Origin: Lysobacteraceae bacterium NML08-0793
Lineage (GTDB): Bacteria; Pseudomonadota; Gammaproteobacteria; Xanthomonadales; Xanthomonadaceae
Length of the DNA: 64,000 nucleotides
Direction: 5' to 3'
Assembly: GCA_002798275.1 (NCBI GenBank)
Contig: NWQR01000003.1
Location: forward strand, 169,123 to 233,122
Under the pieces are notes generated by a model. It was not told where the DNA came from, did no database searches, and saw only the letters and a program-made list of their open reading frames with translations. Position numbers and translations under genes: made by a program. Shown piece after piece: positions 9,574-18,184 of the stretch (position 1 is its first letter; every line of letters starts with the position of its first letter).

Positions 9574-10046
9574 TGAAAACTCTGCCGTTCGCACTGTTGT
9601 TGGCATTGGCACTGACCGGATGCGGCCAGGATGCGCCACGTCCGGCCACACCGCTTGGACAGAACGCACCGAGCCAAGCGGCACGCGCCACGCTGGGCGA
9701 GTGGGTGCTGGAAGCGCGCCTGATACGCAGCAATGATTTGAGCCAAACCATTGCCCAGCAATACGGGGTGCGCCGCGCTGACGATAATTGGCTGCTGCTG
9801 ATTTCTCCACGCAATGCCGCAGGCGATGCCGTGCCGGTTGATGCGCTGCATCTGGAAGCGCGCGCCGCCGGGCTTGCCGAAAGCCTGAAACCGCTAAACA
9901 TGCGGCGTATCGACAGCGCCGGTTTTGCCGACTGGATTGCCGAAATCCATGCCATCGCCCCGACCACCTTGCAAGTGGAAATCGCCGCACGTCTCCATCA
10001 AGCCAGCGCGCAGATGCGCTTCAGCCGCGACCTGCCCAAGTCCTGA
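9573..10046 (+). CDS. DUF4426-family lipoprotein
   Basis: A 157-residue predicted lipoprotein. The signal peptide ends in the lipobox LTGC with Cys17, so the mature protein should be membrane-anchored. The mature region contains QQYGVRRADDNWLLLISPRN, resembling the DUF4426 pattern of an immunoglobulin-like secreted domain of unknown function. DUF4426 genes commonly follow proC in Pseudomonas and Xanthomonas relatives, which supports the call. Translation is coupled to proC. Its last 26 bases overlap the tail of the convergent gene that ends at 10021. Confidence 0.72.
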   Translation: MKTLPFALLLALALTGCGQDAPRPATPLGQNAPSQAARATLGEWVLEARLIRSNDLSQTIAQQYGVRRADDNWLLLISPRNAAGDAVPVDALHLEARAAGLAESLKPLNMRRIDSAGFADWIAEIHAIAPTTLQVEIAARLHQASAQMRFSRDLPKS

Positions 10047-10815
10047 TAATCGCCGCCAGTGCGGCCAGTCCATCGGTGAGAGCCGCCGGGCCAGGCTGCA
10101 GGATCAACGCTGATTTCACTTCGTGCAGCTCGCCATTGGCCACGGCCGGAATCTGCGCCCAGCCCGGTCTTGCGGCGACTTTCTCCGGACGGAAACGCTT
10201 GCCGCACCAAGAGCCGATGATGATGTCCGGCGCGCGGCGGATGACTTCATCGCTATCGGCCAGAATGCGCTGTTTGGCTAGCGGCTCGGCGGCATGTTCG
10301 GGAAAGATGTCATCGCCCCCGGCGATTTCGACAAGCTCGCTGACCCAGCGGATGCTGCTCATCATCGGCGCATCCCATTCCTCGAAATACACCTTGGGAC
10401 GTCGTGGCAGTCGCGCCGCTTGCGCGGCAACTTGCTCGATGCCGCGCTGCAATTCATCTGCATAGGCATTGGCTCTGGCAGCGGCGCCCACCAGCGCGCC
10501 CAGTCGGCGGATGTAGTCGAGAATGCCCGCGACACTGCGGTGATTGGCAATCCAGACCTCCACGCCACGCCTGATGAGTTCGGCGGCGATATCGGCCTGA
10601 ATATCGGAAAAGCCGATCACCAAATCCGGCTGCAAATCGAAAATGGCATCGGTCTTGGCACTGGTAAAAGCGCTGACCTTGGGCTTTTCACGCCGCGCCT
10701 GCGCAGGCCGCACAGTAAAGCCGGAGATGCCGACGATACGCGCCTGTTCCCCCAGCGCGTACAGGGTTTCGGTGGGTTCTTCGGTCAGACAAACAATTCG
10801 CTTGGGCCCCATCAT
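10021..10815 (-). CDS. Periplasmic-binding-protein-like (BtuF/FepB fold) protein without signal peptide
   Basis: A 264-residue protein of the Peripla_BP_2 family used by vitamin B12 and ferric-siderophore ABC transporters. It starts KRIVCLTEEPTETLYALGEQARIVGISGFTVRP, the classic first lobe, followed by PDLVIGFSDIQADIAAELIRRGVEVW and IIGSWCGKRFRPEKVAARPGW. No signal peptide or lipobox is visible from either candidate ATG (10815 or 10812). No permease or ATPase gene is nearby, so it may act in the cytoplasm or partner with a distant system. It follows pdxH by 17 bases on the same strand. Its substrate is not determinable here. Confidence 0.8.
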   Translation of the reverse strand: MMGPKRIVCLTEEPTETLYALGEQARIVGISGFTVRPAQARREKPKVSAFTSAKTDAIFDLQPDLVIGFSDIQADIAAELIRRGVEVWIANHRSVAGILDYIRRLGALVGAAARANAYADELQRGIEQVAAQAARLPRRPKVYFEEWDAPMMSSIRWVSELVEIAGGDDIFPEHAAEPLAKQRILADSDEVIRRAPDIIIGSWCGKRFRPEKVAARPGWAQIPAVANGELHEVKSALILQPGPAALTDGLAALAAIIRTWAGRG

Positions 10816-10832
10816 CGACGCAAGCCCGTGCC

Positions 10833-11435
10833 TTAGGGGTACAACATGCGCTTGCTCCAGCGGCCATCGGCATCGCGCGCGTACAGCCAACGCTCGTGCA
10901 GGCGGAACTTGGCGCCGTACCAAAACTCGATGGCACGCGGCAGCACGCGGGTGCCCGACCAAGTTTCCGGGCGCGGTACATCACGGTCGGCAAACTCACG
11001 CTCGAACTGGGCGATGCGCTGTTCGAATGTCGAGCGCGCATCCAGCGGACGCGATTGCCGCGATGCCCAGGCACCGATCTGGCTCATCCGCGGGCGGCTG
11101 GCAAAATACGCATCGGCCTCGTCCGCGCCGACTGGCTCGACCGCCCCCTCGATGCGCACCTCAACCCCGGCCTCGCCCAGATGCGGCCACCAAAACAACA
11201 GCGCCGCCTGCGGATTGGCAGCCAGCTCCATTCCCTTGCGGCCATCGGTATGGCTGTAAAACACGAAACCACGGGCATCAAAATCTTTCAGCAGCACGAT
11301 GCGCGCCGCCGGACGCCCCTCGGCATCGGCCGTAGCCAGTGTCATGCCGGTGGCATCGGCCTCGCATTCGCGCGCGCGCGCAAACAGGCTGGAAAAAGTA
11401 TCAATCGCTTCGACAAGGAGAGGTTCGCTGTTCAT
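10833..11435 (-). CDS. pdxH: Pyridoxamine 5'-phosphate oxidase
   Basis: FMN-dependent oxidation of pyridoxine/pyridoxamine 5'-phosphate to pyridoxal phosphate. The 200-residue protein shows the FMN/PLP-binding motifs [28 protein letters not shown] and, near the C-terminus, [23 protein letters not shown], which is nearly the family consensus ending. The start was chosen at ATG 11435 ([14 protein letters not shown]); upstream codons run into aroK. The divergent aroK start is only 17 bases away. Length is slightly shorter than the 218-residue E. coli enzyme, within the normal range. Confidence 0.95.
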   Translation of the reverse strand: MNSEPLLVEAIDTFSSLFARARECEADATGMTLATADAEGRPAARIVLLKDFDARGFVFYSHTDGRKGMELAANPQAALLFWWPHLGEAGVEVRIEGAVEPVGADEADAYFASRPRMSQIGAWASRQSRPLDARSTFEQRIAQFEREFADRDVPRPETWSGTRVLPRAIEFWYGAKFRLHERWLYARDADGRWSKRMLYP

Positions 11436-11452
11436 TGCGGTATTGTCTCCCG

Positions 11453-12034
11453 ATGAAGTCCGCAATGCACTCTGTCCCTCTCGCGCACACCCAAGCCCCG
11501 CATCTGGTGCTGGTCGGGCCGATGGGCGCTGGCAAGTCCTCCATCGGCAAACGCTTAGCAGAAAGGCTCGGCCTGCCATTTGTCGATGCCGACCGCGCGC
11601 TGGAAGAACGCACTGGCGCCAGCATTGCGCAAATCTTCGACTGCGAGGGCGAAGCCGGTTTTCGACAGCGCGAATCACGCTTACTGGCGGAGCTGCTTGC
11701 CAGCCCACGCCAATTGATTGCCACCGGCGGCGGCGTGGTGTTGTCGGCAGAAAACCGCGCGCAATTGGCCGCGCACGCCTTCGTGGTGCATCTGGATGTC
11801 GATGTTGCCGGGCAATTGCATCGGCTCCGCTACTGCCGTAGCCGCCCCCTGTTGCAACGCCCCGACCGCGAACAAGTGCTCACGCAAATGGCGCTGACCC
11901 GCACCCCGTTGTACGCGCAAGTGGCGCATCTGCATTTTGATACCGAAGGCCACAGCCCAGAAGAAGCCGTCCAGCTGCTGCTGGCTGTGCTGCAAACCCA
12001 TGGATTCACCCCGGATGAATATCGAGACCGTTGA
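11453..12034 (+). CDS. aroK: Shikimate kinase
   Basis: ATP-dependent phosphorylation of shikimate in the route to chorismate. The 193-residue protein has the P-loop GPMGAGKSS (22-30), the shikimate-binding [11 protein letters not shown] region, GFRQRES and the ATGGGVV motif, then an [10 protein letters not shown] lid region. ATG 11453 is taken as start; ATG 11465 is an alternative. The 3' end overlaps aroB by 20 bases, which couples the two genes as in many gammaproteobacteria. Confidence 0.94.
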   Translation: MKSAMHSVPLAHTQAPHLVLVGPMGAGKSSIGKRLAERLGLPFVDADRALEERTGASIAQIFDCEGEAGFRQRESRLLAELLASPRQLIATGGGVVLSAENRAQLAAHAFVVHLDVDVAGQLHRLRYCRSRPLLQRPDREQVLTQMALTRTPLYAQVAHLHFDTEGHSPEEAVQLLLAVLQTHGFTPDEYRDR

Positions 12035-13103
12035 AGTCGGCGGCAACGCCCCGTACCGCATCGAAATTGGCGCAGGGCTTTTGAACCAGCCCGCCCACTT
12101 GGCCGCACCCTGGCGAGGACGGCATGCGCTGGTCGTCAGCGACACCCATGTTGCCGCCCACCATGCCCCCCGATTGATGGCCGCACTGGCTCGCGCCAAG
12201 CCGCAGGCCGATATTCGCCTGCACACGATTGCAGCCGGAGAAGCCTCGAAAACCCTAGCAAGCTTCGCCACGCTAATTGACGCACTGGCCGCACAAGGGG
12301 CAACCCGCGATGCCTGCGTGTTTGCCCTTGGCGGCGGCGTGGTCGGCGACCTAGCCGGCTTTGCGGCCGCCTGCTGGATGCGCGGCATCGACTGCGTGCA
12401 ACTGCCCACTTCCCTGCTGGCCATGGTGGACTCATCGGTCGGCGGCAAAACCGCCGTGGACATTCCGGCCGGAAAAAACCTAGTCGGCGCCTTTCATCTG
12501 CCGCGCGCGGTGATTGTCGATACCGACACACTCGCCACCCTGCCCGCCCGCGAACTCTCCGCCGGACTTGCCGAAGTGGTCAAATACGGCGCGATTTTCG
12601 ACGCGGCATTTCTGGACTGGCTGGCACAGCAGAGCGATGCCCTGCTGGCACTGGATGAGGCCGCACTCCGACATGCCATCGCTGCCAGCTGTCGCTACAA
12701 GGCCGACGTGGTAGCGCGCGACCCGTTTGAACATGGCGAACGCGCCCTGCTCAATTTCGGCCACACCTTTGCCCACGCCATCGAGGCCGAACAAGGCTTC
12801 GGCGGCCTGGTGCATGGCGAAGCCGTCGCCGTGGGCATGGAGCTGGCCGCACGCCTATCCTGCCGTCTCGGACTTGCCCCGCAAGAGGACGGCGAGCGCC
12901 TTGCGCATCTGCTCAAGCGCCTGCGCCTGCCCATCACCCTGCCTGTCGGCCTAGATGCCGAAGCCCTGCTTGCGCGGATGCGTCTGGACAAAAAAGCCAC
13001 CGCCAACGGCCTGCGTTTTGTGCTCTGGCGCGGTGCCGGCAAAGCCGAACTGGTCAGCGAGGTGGATGCCAGCGAGGTACTGGCGGTTTTGCAGCCCCAT
13101 TGA
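12015..13103 (+). CDS. aroB: 3-dehydroquinate synthase
   Basis: NAD- and metal-dependent cyclisation of DAHP to 3-dehydroquinate, second step of the shikimate pathway. The 362-residue protein shows the NAD-binding [14 protein letters not shown] and the substrate loop [19 protein letters not shown]. The metal-site segment [13 protein letters not shown] and HGEAVAVGM supply the conserved Glu/His ligands. The start at 12015 lies inside the aroK frame and gives the normal N-terminus [14 protein letters not shown]. It is followed by about 200 bases with no recognisable gene before the WGR gene. Confidence 0.96.
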   Translation: MNIETVEVGGNAPYRIEIGAGLLNQPAHLAAPWRGRHALVVSDTHVAAHHAPRLMAALARAKPQADIRLHTIAAGEASKTLASFATLIDALAAQGATRDACVFALGGGVVGDLAGFAAACWMRGIDCVQLPTSLLAMVDSSVGGKTAVDIPAGKNLVGAFHLPRAVIVDTDTLATLPARELSAGLAEVVKYGAIFDAAFLDWLAQQSDALLALDEAALRHAIAASCRYKADVVARDPFEHGERALLNFGHTFAHAIEAEQGFGGLVHGEAVAVGMELAARLSCRLGLAPQEDGERLAHLLKRLRLPITLPVGLDAEALLARMRLDKKATANGLRFVLWRGAGKAELVSEVDASEVLAVLQPH

Positions 13104-13309
13104 AAGCCCAGCCCGCAAGATACAAGACGCAAGGCCCGCCCAACCCAGCTGCGCGACCCTCCATGCTTTGATCAGACAAAATTATTTTTTCCAATTTCGG
13201 CTCATCGGCTGGCTCTGCATACCCCACGCCTGCTTCCCCGATGGCTTGGGCAACGCCCCGTCAGGGCGGGGAAAGCCAATGTCTTGCGCGCTACCTCTAC
13301 AATGTGCCG

Positions 13310-13564
13310 ATGCGCCTGCGCCTGCAACAACCCCCAGAAGCGGCCGAAGCCCCGCGTTTTGTCCAGCTCACCCTGCAACCGGATTTGTTCGGGGGCTGGA
13401 CATTGCTGCGTGAAACCGGACAGCAAGGCCAGGGAAAAACCACGCTGCGCAGCGAGCAATATCTTGACCCTGCCCAAGCGCTTGCCGCGCTGGAAAAGGC
13501 GCGAGATGCCCATTTCAAAAAAGGCTTCTTGCTGGTATCCGCGCACGGCACCGACCACCCATAG
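13310..13564 (+). CDS. Stand-alone WGR-domain protein
   Basis: An 84-residue protein that is essentially one WGR domain. The visible core is [26 protein letters not shown], with GW in the usual place and an Arg-Glu instead of the usual WGRIG run, then [16 protein letters not shown] modules occur in PARP-type enzymes and bind nucleic acid or mediate contacts; this mini-protein has no catalytic partner domain. The start was set at ATG 13310 because the domain begins there; the upstream in-frame extension is not domain-like. Its TAG stop touches the hemE GTG. Confidence 0.78.
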   Translation: MRLRLQQPPEAAEAPRFVQLTLQPDLFGGWTLLRETGQQGQGKTTLRSEQYLDPAQALAALEKARDAHFKKGFLLVSAHGTDHP

Positions 13565-14643
13565 TGAACTCCGACATGAAAAACGACCGCTTTTTGCGTG
13601 CCCTTCGCCGTGAACCCGTGGATGCCACGCCGGTCTGGCTGATGCGTCAGGCCGGGCGCTATCTGCCCGAATACCGCGCCACCCGCCAGCAGGCCGGCAG
13701 CTTTCTGGCGATGGCGAAAAACCCGGACATTGCCTGCGAAGTCACCCTGCAACCTCTGCGCCGTTTCCCGCTGGACGCGGCAATTTTGTTTTCCGACATC
13801 CTCACCGTGCCCGATGCGATGGGGCTAGGGCTGTACTTTGCTGAAGGCGAAGGCCCGAAGTTCGAGCGCCCGGTACGCGACGCAGCCGCCGTGGCCAAAC
13901 TCGCCGTGCCGGACATGGAAACCGAGCTGGGTTATGTGATGGATGCGGTGCGCCTCATCCGCCGCGAGCTGGATGGCCAAGTGCCGCTGATCGGATTTTC
14001 CGGCAGCCCCTGGACACTGGCCTGCTACATGGTGGAAGGCGGTGGCAGCAAGGACTTTGCCCGGATCAAGGCGATGGCCTACAGCGAGCCGGCACTGCTG
14101 CACAAATTGCTGGAAGTGGTAACCGACGCGGTCATCGCCTACCTCGCCGCGCAGCGCGCCGCCGGGGCACAGGCATTGCAGGTATTCGACACCTGGGGCG
14201 GGGTATTGTCTCCAGCGCTGTACCGCGAGTTTTCGTTGCAATATCTGGCACGCATCGCCCGCGAACTGCCGCGCGGCGAAGGTGCCGAACGCACGCCGCT
14301 GATTTTGTTCGGCAAGGGCTGCGGCCAGCATATCGAACAACTGGCCGCAACCGGCACCGATGCCTTGGGCATTGACTGGACGAGCTCGCTTGGCGATGCC
14401 CGCAGTCGCAGTGGCGGCAAAGTCGCCCTGCAAGGCAATCTCGACCCGACCACGCTGTACGCAAGCCCCGAGGCGATCCGCGCCGAAGTGCGCAAAGCGC
14501 TGGATGATTACGCCCTCGCCAACGGCGGCTCGCGTGATGGACATGTGTTCAATCTGGGACATGGCATGTCCCCGGACATGAACCCCGAGCATGTCGCCGT
14601 GCTGGTGGACGAAGTGCACCGCCACAGCCGCCGGGACGCCTGA
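13564..14643 (+). CDS. hemE: Uroporphyrinogen decarboxylase
   Basis: Cytoplasmic heme-pathway enzyme that removes four acetate carboxyls from uroporphyrinogen III. The 359-residue protein contains the N-terminal signature [20 protein letters not shown], the [14 protein letters not shown] region with the catalytic Asp, [16 protein letters not shown], and [11 protein letters not shown] near the C-terminus. Two starts are possible: GTG 13564, which abuts the WGR stop and gives an N-terminus of usual length, or ATG 13576. The polyene exporter gene begins 13 bases after the stop, so hemE appears co-transcribed with it. Confidence 0.96.
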   Translation: MNSDMKNDRFLRALRREPVDATPVWLMRQAGRYLPEYRATRQQAGSFLAMAKNPDIACEVTLQPLRRFPLDAAILFSDILTVPDAMGLGLYFAEGEGPKFERPVRDAAAVAKLAVPDMETELGYVMDAVRLIRRELDGQVPLIGFSGSPWTLACYMVEGGGSKDFARIKAMAYSEPALLHKLLEVVTDAVIAYLAAQRAAGAQALQVFDTWGGVLSPALYREFSLQYLARIARELPRGEGAERTPLILFGKGCGQHIEQLAATGTDALGIDWTSSLGDARSRSGGKVALQGNLDPTTLYASPEAIRAEVRKALDDYALANGGSRDGHVFNLGHGMSPDMNPEHVAVLVDEVHRHSRRDA

Positions 14644-14656
14644 CACCGCGTTGCGA

Positions 14657-16987
14657 ATGAACTCACCCGCCACCCGCCTTGCCGCTGCCCTGATCTGGTT
14701 TGCCCTGTTGCTGCTGGCAGGTGGCTGGCTGTCCCGCAACCTGCAAATGAGTGGCGACCTGCGCAAGTTCATGCCTGCGCCGGTTACCGCCGAACAACGC
14801 CTGCTGATGGACGAGCTGGGCGAAGGCCCCGGCTCGCGCCTGATCCTGATTGCGCTTCAGGGCGAAAGCCCACAGACCCTGGCCGCGCAATCGGCGGCGA
14901 TGGCGGCAAGCCTGTCTGCCGACCCGCAATTTTTGCTCGTTGCCAATGGCAGCAATCAGGGGCCAGAAGCCATCCCGGCGCATCTGCACGCCTATCGCTA
15001 TCTGCTCTCGCCCGGCCTAGATGAGCACACACTTGACCGCAACCATTTGCGCGAAGCACTGGCCGCCCGCCTTGCCGACCTCGGCTCGCCCGCCGCCGCT
15101 TGGCTGGAGCCACTGATTCCGGCCGACCCGACGCTGGAAACCTTGAAGCTCGTCGAAGGCTGGGAGCCTGCCGATGCTCCGCAGCGGCTGCATGATGTCT
15201 GGTTCAGTACCGATGGCCGCAGCGCACTCCTGCTTGCGCAGACCCATGCACCGGGATTCGACCCCACCGGCCAGGCCGACGCGGTGGCGGCGGTGCAGCG
15301 CGCCTTCGAGGCGGCAAGCCAAGGGACGGCAAGCCAACTGGAAATGACCGGCCCCGGCCCGATTTCGGTGGAGATTGGCAGCCGCACGGCGGCTGAAGCC
15401 AGCTGGATTGGCACGGTCGATGGCGTCGGTCTGGTTCTGCTGTTGCTGGTCGCCTATCGCAGCTGGAAACAACCACTGTTTGGCGTGCTGCCGCTGGCCA
15501 GCGCCGGAATTGCCGGCCTGTTGGCCGTGGCACTGTTTTTTGAGGGCATGCACGGCATCACCGTGGCGTTTGGCTTCACCCTGATAGGGGTCGTGCAGGA
15601 CTATCCGATTCACCTGTTTTCGCACCAGCGTCCCGGCATTACCCCCTGGCAGAATGCACGCTCGATTTGGCCGACGCTGGCCACCGGCGTGGTGTCCACC
15701 TGTATTGCCTACATGACGTTTCTGCTTTCCGGGGTGGAAGGTTTGCAGCAATTGGCCACCTTCACCATCACCGGGCTGCTGGTGGCCGCACTCTCCACAC
15801 GCCTGCTGCTGCCCGCATTGATTGATCCCGCACCGCGCGATGTCGCCCAATCGCCACTGATGGCAACCCTCTGGCAAGGCATCGAGCGCCTGCCACGGCC
15901 ACCGGGTTGGCTGCTGGCCTTGTTGGCACTCGCCAGCATTGCCGTCGCCACCCTAGCACCTGGCCCGTTCTGGGAAAACGACCTGTCCCGCCTGACCCCG
16001 GTGCCCCCCGAGGCGTTGCAACGCGATATCCGTCTGCGCCAGCAACTGGCCGCCCCGGATGTGCGCTATCTGATTGCCGTGCGTGGCCGCGATACCGAAG
16101 AAGCCCTGCAAAAAAGCGAAGCACTGGTTCCGGCGCTGGAGCAAATGCGCGCGCAAGGCATCATCACCGGCTATGACATGGCGGCACGCTATCTGCCCTC
16201 TGCCGACAAACAACGGGCACGCCAAGCGCGCCTGCCGGATCAGGCCACACTGCAACAAGAGCTGGCAGCGGCACTTGTTGACAGCGACTTCGAAGCCGAT
16301 ATCTTCGCGCCCTTTATCGACGACATCGGCACTGCCCGCAGCGCCAAACCGCTGCGCCTGGAAGATCTGGCCGACACCCCGCTGGCACCACTGGTGGCGG
16401 GCTTGCTGCGCAACAGCGCCAACGGCAGCACCGCACTGATTTCGGTCAGCGGGATGCAGGATGAAGTGCAGTTTTCCCGGCAGGCCGCCCGGCTCGGCAT
16501 CCAGTTGCTGGACATGAAAAACGTCTCCGAATCGCTGGTGGCTCAATACCGCAAACGGGTGCTGTGGTCCTTGGCACTGGCCGCGCTGCTGCTTTCGGCA
16601 ACCGTGATGCTGGCCTTGAAAAACCGCCAGCGCAGCCTGCGGGTATTGCTGCCGATGGCGCTAACCACCCTGTTGATTGTCGCGCTGCTGCGCGCCTTCG
16701 GCATCGAGCTCAACCTGTTCCATCTGGTGGCGCTGATTCTGGCTGCCGGGCTGGGTCTGGATTACGCGCTGTTTTTTGACCATGCAGGCGACAGCCGCGA
16801 AGACCAATTGCGCACCCTGCACGCCCTGATTGTGTGCAGCCTGATGACCGTGCTGGTGTTCTTCCTGCTGGCGCTCTCGTCCATCCCGGTCTTGCGCGCG
16901 ATTGGCCTGCCGGTCACGCTCGGCGTGCTGTTGAACTTCATCCTGGGGCTTCTTATTTCCCGTCAACCTGCCCGCCATGCACACTGA
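14657..16987 (+). CDS. MMPL/RND-type exporter of an aryl-polyene locus
   Basis: A 776-residue inner-membrane exporter of the predicted-exporter (MMPL, COG4258-like) group. The topology is one N-terminal helix (about 10-30), a large periplasmic loop, a membrane block (about 255-410), a second loop and a final block (about 635-770). GLGLDYALFFDHAGD near 700 is the family's conserved transmembrane motif. Proteins of this type are standard components of aryl-polyene and xanthomonadin clusters and are thought to move polyene lipids toward the outer membrane. Its 3' end overlaps the dehydratase gene by 11 bases. Substrate assignment is by context. Confidence 0.85.
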   Translation: MNSPATRLAAALIWFALLLLAGGWLSRNLQMSGDLRKFMPAPVTAEQRLLMDELGEGPGSRLILIALQGESPQTLAAQSAAMAASLSADPQFLLVANGSNQGPEAIPAHLHAYRYLLSPGLDEHTLDRNHLREALAARLADLGSPAAAWLEPLIPADPTLETLKLVEGWEPADAPQRLHDVWFSTDGRSALLLAQTHAPGFDPTGQADAVAAVQRAFEAASQGTASQLEMTGPGPISVEIGSRTAAEASWIGTVDGVGLVLLLLVAYRSWKQPLFGVLPLASAGIAGLLAVALFFEGMHGITVAFGFTLIGVVQDYPIHLFSHQRPGITPWQNARSIWPTLATGVVSTCIAYMTFLLSGVEGLQQLATFTITGLLVAALSTRLLLPALIDPAPRDVAQSPLMATLWQGIERLPRPPGWLLALLALASIAVATLAPGPFWENDLSRLTPVPPEALQRDIRLRQQLAAPDVRYLIAVRGRDTEEALQKSEALVPALEQMRAQGIITGYDMAARYLPSADKQRARQARLPDQATLQQELAAALVDSDFEADIFAPFIDDIGTARSAKPLRLEDLADTPLAPLVAGLLRNSANGSTALISVSGMQDEVQFSRQAARLGIQLLDMKNVSESLVAQYRKRVLWSLALAALLLSATVMLALKNRQRSLRVLLPMALTTLLIVALLRAFGIELNLFHLVALILAAGLGLDYALFFDHAGDSREDQLRTLHALIVCSLMTVLVFFLLALSSIPVLRAIGLPVTLGVLLNFILGLLISRQPARHAH

Positions 16988-17414
16988 TATTCGCATCGAC
17001 ACACTGGTTCCACACCAAGGCACGATGTGCCTGTGGCAAAAGCTGCTGGACTTTGACGCCGAACATGTGCGCCTTGCCACCGCATCGCACCGCGATGCCG
17101 ACAACCCGCTGCGCAGCGATGGTCGCCTGCGCGCGGTGCATCTATGCGAATACGGCGCACAGGCGATGGCCGTGCATGGCGGCCTGCTGCAACAACAAGG
17201 CGGCGTCCCCCGGCGCGGCTTTCTGGTGGCGCTGCGCGATGTGACGCTGCATGTGTCCCGCATTGATGATTTGCCGGGCGATCTGCATTGCCATGCCAGC
17301 TTGCTGATGGCCTCGGAAAGCAGCCAGCAATACCAGTTCCACATCAGCGCCGATACACAGCTTCTCGCCACCGGGCGCGCCTCGGTCATCCTGCAACAGC
17401 CCCAATCCCAATGA
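16977..17414 (+). CDS. Hotdog-fold 3-hydroxyacyl-ACP dehydratase (aryl-polyene type)
   Basis: A 145-residue FabA/FabZ-like hotdog protein that would remove water from 3-hydroxyacyl-ACP to make the conjugated double bonds of a polyene. VPHQGTMCLW provides the catalytic histidine (His13), matching the PHR/PHx motif of FabZ. LCEYGAQAMAVHG provides the acidic partner (Glu58) in the helix position E-x-x-AQ. The protein overlaps both neighbours (11 bases with the exporter, 4 with the ketoreductase), indicating a tightly coupled operon. A second dehydratase, found in some such clusters, is not present. Confidence 0.84.
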   Translation: MHTDIRIDTLVPHQGTMCLWQKLLDFDAEHVRLATASHRDADNPLRSDGRLRAVHLCEYGAQAMAVHGGLLQQQGGVPRRGFLVALRDVTLHVSRIDDLPGDLHCHASLLMASESSQQYQFHISADTQLLATGRASVILQQPQSQ

Positions 17415-18157
17415 ACACCTCTCTCTCCAACCCAACCGGAAAGCGCGCCCTTGTCACCGGCGGCAGTGGCGATATCGGCAGTGCCATCTGCCACGCCTTG
17501 GGGCGCGCCGGTCACCATGTCATCGTCCATGCCAACCGCAACCGCCAACGCGCCGAACAAGTCGCCGCAGCGATCCGAGCCGAAGGCGGCAGCGCCGAAG
17601 TCGTGGTGTTCGATGTCAGCTGCGGCACCGCCAGCGGCGAAGCGATTACCGACTTGCTGCAACAAGGCCCAATCCAAATTGTCATCAACAATGCTGGCAT
17701 CCATGACGATGCACCGATGGCCGGGATGGAGCCCGCCCGTTGGCGACGCGTAATTGATGTCTCGCTGCACGGCTTTTTCAATGTGACCCAGCCGCTGCTG
17801 CTGCCGATGGCACGCACCCGCTGGGGACGCATCATCAGTATTTCCAGCGTTGCCGCGGTACTTGGCAACCGCGGCCAGAGCAATTACGCCGCCGCCAAAG
17901 CCGCCCTGCATGGCGCCAGCAAATCACTGGCACGCGAAATGGCCAGCCGCGGCATCAGTGTCAACGTGATTGCCCCGGGGGTGATTACCGGCAATATGAC
18001 CGACGCATTGTTTGCCCCGGAACAAATCAAGGCGATGGTGCCGGCCGCTCGCCCTGGCAAACCCGAAGAAGTCGCCGCCCTTGCCGCATTTTTGTGCAGC
18101 GACGCAGCCGCCTACATCAACGGCCAAGTAATCAGCATCGACGGCGGCATGAGTTGA
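17411..18157 (+). CDS. 3-oxoacyl-ACP reductase (FabG-like), aryl-polyene type
   Basis: A 248-residue short-chain dehydrogenase/reductase that would reduce 3-ketoacyl-ACP with NADPH during polyene extension. It shows TGGSGDIGSA (17-26) for cofactor binding, NNAG (93-96) and the catalytic set Ser146, Tyr159, Lys163 in SISSVAAVLGNRGQSNYAAAK. The C-terminal VISIDGG motif is typical of FabG. The start at ATG 17411 overlaps the dehydratase stop (ATGA). The stop lies 27 bases from the stop of the convergent FAD-enzyme gene, and no terminator is visible between them. Confidence 0.9.
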   Translation: MNTSLSNPTGKRALVTGGSGDIGSAICHALGRAGHHVIVHANRNRQRAEQVAAAIRAEGGSAEVVVFDVSCGTASGEAITDLLQQGPIQIVINNAGIHDDAPMAGMEPARWRRVIDVSLHGFFNVTQPLLLPMARTRWGRIISISSVAAVLGNRGQSNYAAAKAALHGASKSLAREMASRGISVNVIAPGVITGNMTDALFAPEQIKAMVPAARPGKPEEVAALAAFLCSDAAAYINGQVISIDGGMS

Positions 18158-18184
18158 GGTTTTGGCCTTACCCGGCCAGCGCAC

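Noticed and set aside
10816..11452. Cobalamin riboswitch near the BtuF-like gene
   Set aside because: The upstream sequence is pdxH coding with no B12-box-like element.
13104..13309. Additional small gene between aroB and the WGR gene
   Set aside because: No frame has both a credible start and protein-like composition; only a minor GC-rich hairpin and an AT-rich patch are present.
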